Assembly (NCBI GenBank): GCA_003105195.1
Contig: PQAH01000149.1
Span: forward strand, 1-54,256
From: Bradyrhizobiaceae bacterium
Lineage (GTDB): Bacteria; Pseudomonadota; Alphaproteobacteria; Rhizobiales; Xanthobacteraceae
Length of the DNA stretch: 54,256 bases
Reading direction: 5' to 3'
The position numbers were made by a program, and so were the translations under genes. The notes beneath the pieces are model-generated. The model saw only the letters and a program-made list of their open reading frames with translations. It was not told where the DNA came from and did no database searches. Of the stretch, positions 50,986 through 54,256 are shown in pieces (the first letter of the stretch is position 1; each line of letters begins with the position of its first letter).

Positions 50986-51863
50986 GCCTTGTCCTTGGTG
51001 TAGCTCTCGTAGCGGCGCCCATGCTCCAGCATCTGCGGCGTGCCGATCAGGCGGTTCAGCGCGCCGAAGTCGAACATGCGGGCGCGGAAGGCCTCGGTGG
51101 TGCCGTCGCGGGCGAGCGTCGCATAGAAGTCCTGCGCGGCATGCGCGAGCGCGCGCACGACCGCGCCCGGGAAGATCACGAGCTGGAATCCGAGCGCCTC
51201 CAGCTCGGCGGCGCCGGCGAGCGGCGTCTGGCCGCCTTCGACCATGTTGACCATCAGGGGCCGCGTGCCTCCGAGCGCCGCCGTGATGGCGGCGAGCTGC
51301 GCGCGGGTCTTGGGCGCCTCGACGAAGAGCAGGTCGGCGCCGGCCTCGGCATAGAGCCGCGCGCGCTCGATGGCGCGGTCGAAGCCCTCGACCGCGACCG
51401 AGTCGGTGCGGGCGATGACGAGCGTGGCCTGCGCATGCCGGGCATCGACCGCGGCCGCGATCTTGCCCGCCATCTCGGCGGCCGGGATCACCTCCTTGTC
51501 GGTGAGATGGCCGCAGCGCTTCGGCAGGGTCTGGTCCTCGAGCTGGATCGCCGAGGCCCCGGCCCGCTCGAACAGCCGCACCGTGCGCGCGACATTGAGC
51601 GCGTTGCCGTAGCCGGTGTCGGCGTCGACCACCAGCGGCGTCGGCACCCGGTCGCGGATCAGCGCGATGGTGTCGAGGACCTCGGTCATGGCGACGAGAC
51701 CGATGTCGGGGCGGCCGAGCCGCGTGTAGGCGATGGCGGCGCCCGAGACGTAGAGCGCCGGGAAGCCGGCCTCGGTCGCGATCGACGCGGTCAGGGCGTC
51801 GTAGACGCCCGGGGCCACCACGATCGGCTTGTCGCGCAGCCGCGCTGCGAGGGAGGAGGTCAT
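50982..51863 (-). CDS. Isocitrate lyase/PEP mutase-family lyase
   Basis: A 293-residue TIM-barrel enzyme. The metal-binding region DADTGYGN (Asp80, Asp82), acidic AIQLEDQ, and the catalytic-loop motif LPKRCGHL with Cys117 place it with carbon-carbon lyases (methylisocitrate lyase, dimethylmalate lyase, oxaloacetate decarboxylase) rather than phosphonate mutases. GAGGAGG precedes the ATG. It overlaps the MmgE/PrpD gene upstream and hyuB downstream by 4 nt each, so all are co-translated. Together with PrpD it could act on a substituted malate or citrate-like intermediate. Confidence 0.88.
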   Translation of the reverse strand: MTSSLAARLRDKPIVVAPGVYDALTASIATEAGFPALYVSGAAIAYTRLGRPDIGLVAMTEVLDTIALIRDRVPTPLVVDADTGYGNALNVARTVRLFERAGASAIQLEDQTLPKRCGHLTDKEVIPAAEMAGKIAAAVDARHAQATLVIARTDSVAVEGFDRAIERARLYAEAGADLLFVEAPKTRAQLAAITAALGGTRPLMVNMVEGGQTPLAGAAELEALGFQLVIFPGAVVRALAHAAQDFYATLARDGTTEAFRARMFDFGALNRLIGTPQMLEHGRRYESYTKDKA

Positions 51864-53260
51864 GCGGCCAGCAACTCCATGAGCGGGCCGACCGTCGGCG
51901 CGCCGTCGAGGGTCTCGCAGGCGCGGATGATCCTCTCGGCATGCGCGCGGCCCCAGACCGGCTCGGTCAGCTCGAAGAACTTCGCGCGGATCTCGTGCTC
52001 GGAATAGGGATCCTCGGTGTCGCCGCGGTTGGTGAGGCTCTCGGCCGCGAAGACGCGGCCGTCGGTCAGCGTCACGGTCACGCGCGCGGGGCGCAGGCCG
52101 GGCAGCCGCGCGGTCAGCGCCTTGTCCTCGGTGACGAAGACGCGCCGCGCGAGGTCGCGGATCGTGGCGTCGGCGAGCGCGCCGTCGCGGAAGGCCTCGA
52201 CGGTCGCGGCGCCGTACACGATGGTGGTGGCGATCGAGAACGGCAGCGAGAACTTGGCCGCCAGCATGTTGTGCGGCTCCTGGCCGGCGAGCTGCGCGGC
52301 CCAGACATAGGTGGCGACGTCGACGCGCGCGATCGCGGCCGGATCGAGGCGGCCGCCGGCCTCGGCCGCGATGCGGGCGAGCGCGTCGAGCGCGCCGTGA
52401 TTGTAGCGGCAGCAGGCATGGCGCTTGAAGTAGTTGCGCGCGACCTCCCAGCGCGTGCCGAGCTCGGCCGTCATCTCGTCGGGGCGGAAGTTGTCGGCGA
52501 TCACGGTGCCGTAGACCGTGGCGATGCCGTCGACCTCGCCCGTGAAACCGGCCTCGACCATCTCCCAGGCGATCAGGCCCATGTGGTTCGACCAGCCCGC
52601 GAAGCTGTTCCGCACGGTGCCGCCCTCCAGCATGGTGCGGCGCGAGGTGCCGAGCCCGAGGGTCGATGCGACGTTGATGACCTCGCGCATGTGGTCGGCG
52701 TCCGCGCCGTGGAGCTTCGCGACCGCGACCGCGGCGCCGACGGTGCCCCAGGTGCCGTGCGGATGCATGGTGACGCGCAGCTTGGAGGCGATGCCGACGC
52801 GGGCGCCGATCTCGTAGCCGAGCGCGATGGCGACGAGAAGGTCGCCGCCGGACGCGCCGAGCCGCCCGGCGGTCGCGAGCGCGGCCGGCACCACGTGCAT
52901 GCCGGGGTGACCGCGGGCGAACTGGTTGCCCTCGTCGAGCTCCAGCATGGTGCCGGCCGTGCCGTTGACGAGCGCGGCCGCCGCCACGGGAAGGCGGCGG
53001 TGGAGGCCGATGGCCGGGGTCGCGATGCCGCCGGTGCCGCCCAGCGCCGCGAGCCGGTCGGCGAGGTCCCGGACCTCGCGTTCCTGGGCGCCGGCCGCGA
53101 TGGCGGCGATCGAATCGTAGAGCACCTGGCGGGTGCGATGGACCGCGCCGCGATCGAGATCGGCGAGGCGGACCTCGGCGGCGAAATCGGACCAGCGCGT
53201 CAGCCATTCGGGCACGGGCGGCAGCGCCATCACGGGGGCGACGTCGGGTGTCTGCAGCAT
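51860..53260 (-). CDS. MmgE/PrpD-family dehydratase-like protein
   Basis: A 466-residue MmgE/PrpD protein. The all-helical first domain has DSIAAIAAGAQEREVRDLA, LVNGTAGTMLELDEGNQFARGHPGMHVVPAALA and GTWGTVGAAVAVAKLHG; the second domain has the KRHACCRYNHGALDAL segment near the active site. Members are 2-methylcitrate dehydratases, aconitate decarboxylases or iminodisuccinate epimerases. AAGGAGGTGGCC precedes the ATG at 53260; an in-frame GTG at 53275 would overlap the livF stop and is less likely. It follows cluster C livF in the same operon. Confidence 0.88.
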   Translation of the reverse strand: MLQTPDVAPVMALPPVPEWLTRWSDFAAEVRLADLDRGAVHRTRQVLYDSIAAIAAGAQEREVRDLADRLAALGGTGGIATPAIGLHRRLPVAAAALVNGTAGTMLELDEGNQFARGHPGMHVVPAALATAGRLGASGGDLLVAIALGYEIGARVGIASKLRVTMHPHGTWGTVGAAVAVAKLHGADADHMREVINVASTLGLGTSRRTMLEGGTVRNSFAGWSNHMGLIAWEMVEAGFTGEVDGIATVYGTVIADNFRPDEMTAELGTRWEVARNYFKRHACCRYNHGALDALARIAAEAGGRLDPAAIARVDVATYVWAAQLAGQEPHNMLAAKFSLPFSIATTIVYGAATVEAFRDGALADATIRDLARRVFVTEDKALTARLPGLRPARVTVTLTDGRVFAAESLTNRGDTEDPYSEHEIRAKFFELTEPVWGRAHAERIIRACETLDGAPTVGPLMELLAA

Positions 53261-53271
53261 GGCCACCTCCT

Positions 53272-53977
<706 letters not shown>

Positions 53978-53985
<8 letters not shown>

Positions 53986-54256
53986 TTGCGCTCCTCGCCT
54001 TGGCGAGCCGGCCCGCGGCGCCGTGGCCGAGATAGGCCTCGACCACCTTCGGGTCGGCCGCGATCGTTTGCGGCGCGCCGTCGGCGATGATGCGGCCCTC
54101 GGCGATGACATAGATGTAGGTGCTGAGGCTCATCACGGCCTGCATGACGTGCTCGACCATCAGGATGGTCACGCCGCGCGCGCAGAGCCCGCGCACGACC
54201 GGGATCATGTCGCGGATCTCGGACGGGTTGAGGCCGGCCAGCACCTCGTCGAGCAG
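53978..54256 (-). CDS. LIV-type ABC ATPase, LivG-like (cluster C), 5' end outside window
   Basis: The C-terminal 92 codons of a LivG-like ATPase; the beginning lies beyond the right edge. The visible part starts at Walker B (LLDEVLAGLNPSE), continues to the switch His in LMVEHVMQAVM and ends YLGHGAAGRLAKARSANG. As in the cluster A LivG, the residue after the Walker B Glu is not Pro (Val here) and the LAGLNPSE string is the same, so the two belong to one subgroup. The permease and binding-protein genes should follow outside the window. Confidence 0.87.

Overview
The window is a GC-rich (about 70 percent), densely coded bacterial segment. Gene content points to an alphaproteobacterium, probably Hyphomicrobiales or a neighbour: a PleC/DivJ-like histidine kinase, a DUF1289 protein beside a TIGR02281-type aspartic protease, three branched-chain-amino-acid-type (LIV) ABC transporters in 54 kb, an acetylpolyamine-amidohydrolase-like deacetylase, and dispersed intergenic palindromes of the kind common in rhizobia. 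I see no rRNA, tRNA, CRISPR array, integrase or insertion sequence. The organism name is inference only.

Layout. 1-8.1 kb is housekeeping and regulatory: ArsR repressor with operator and divergent EamA exporter, MBL hydrolase/GST pair, histidine kinase, DUF1289, aspartic protease, dusA-TauE operon. 8.2-20.5 kb is a catabolic block: an aldehyde dehydrogenase, a complete LIV transporter (binding protein, two permeases, two ATPases, the last with an unusual C-terminal extension of about 244 residues), two more aldehyde dehydrogenases, a dihaem cytochrome c and an acetylpolyamine-amidohydrolase-like enzyme. 20.5-31.9 kb is the most interesting part: an internally deleted oxo-acid hydratase pseudogene, RidA, RraA, DUF2848, an HpaC-like flavin reductase, a cupin, an enamidase-like amidohydrolase, an HpaB-like flavin monooxygenase and an AA_synth/DUF1185 protein, followed by a second LIV transporter and a MarR regulator. 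Two divergent intergenic regions in it share a 23-bp motif. 32.6-39.5 kb returns to general functions: two tandem receiver proteins, an SbmA/YddA-type ABC exporter, small membrane ORFs, glucokinase, L,D-transpeptidase and exonuclease III. 39.5-45 kb holds an LLM flavin monooxygenase with its reductase and a MarR regulator, another MarR gene with a perfect palindrome, and small accessory enzymes including a decayed VOC pseudogene. 45.2-54.3 kb is a minus-strand operon of a third LIV transporter (entering from the right edge), MmgE/PrpD, isocitrate-lyase-family, hydantoinase/oxoprolinase A and B, isochorismatase-like hydrolase and an FAD oxidoreductase.

How the genes may work together. Each LIV system is linked to ring-opening or ring-hydrolysing enzymes rather than amino-acid genes. 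The 20.9-31.9 kb set (two-component flavin monooxygenase, enamidase-like hydrolase, RidA, FAH-fold DUF2848, RraA-type aldolase) reads as uptake, oxygenation, C-N bond hydrolysis, deamination and aldol cleavage of a nitrogen heterocycle, possibly pyridine- or pyrrole-like. The 45-54 kb set, with ATP-dependent hydantoinase subunits and PrpD/lyase enzymes, reads as a second pathway for a cyclic amide or imide. Both substrates are inferred; none is proved by the sequence.
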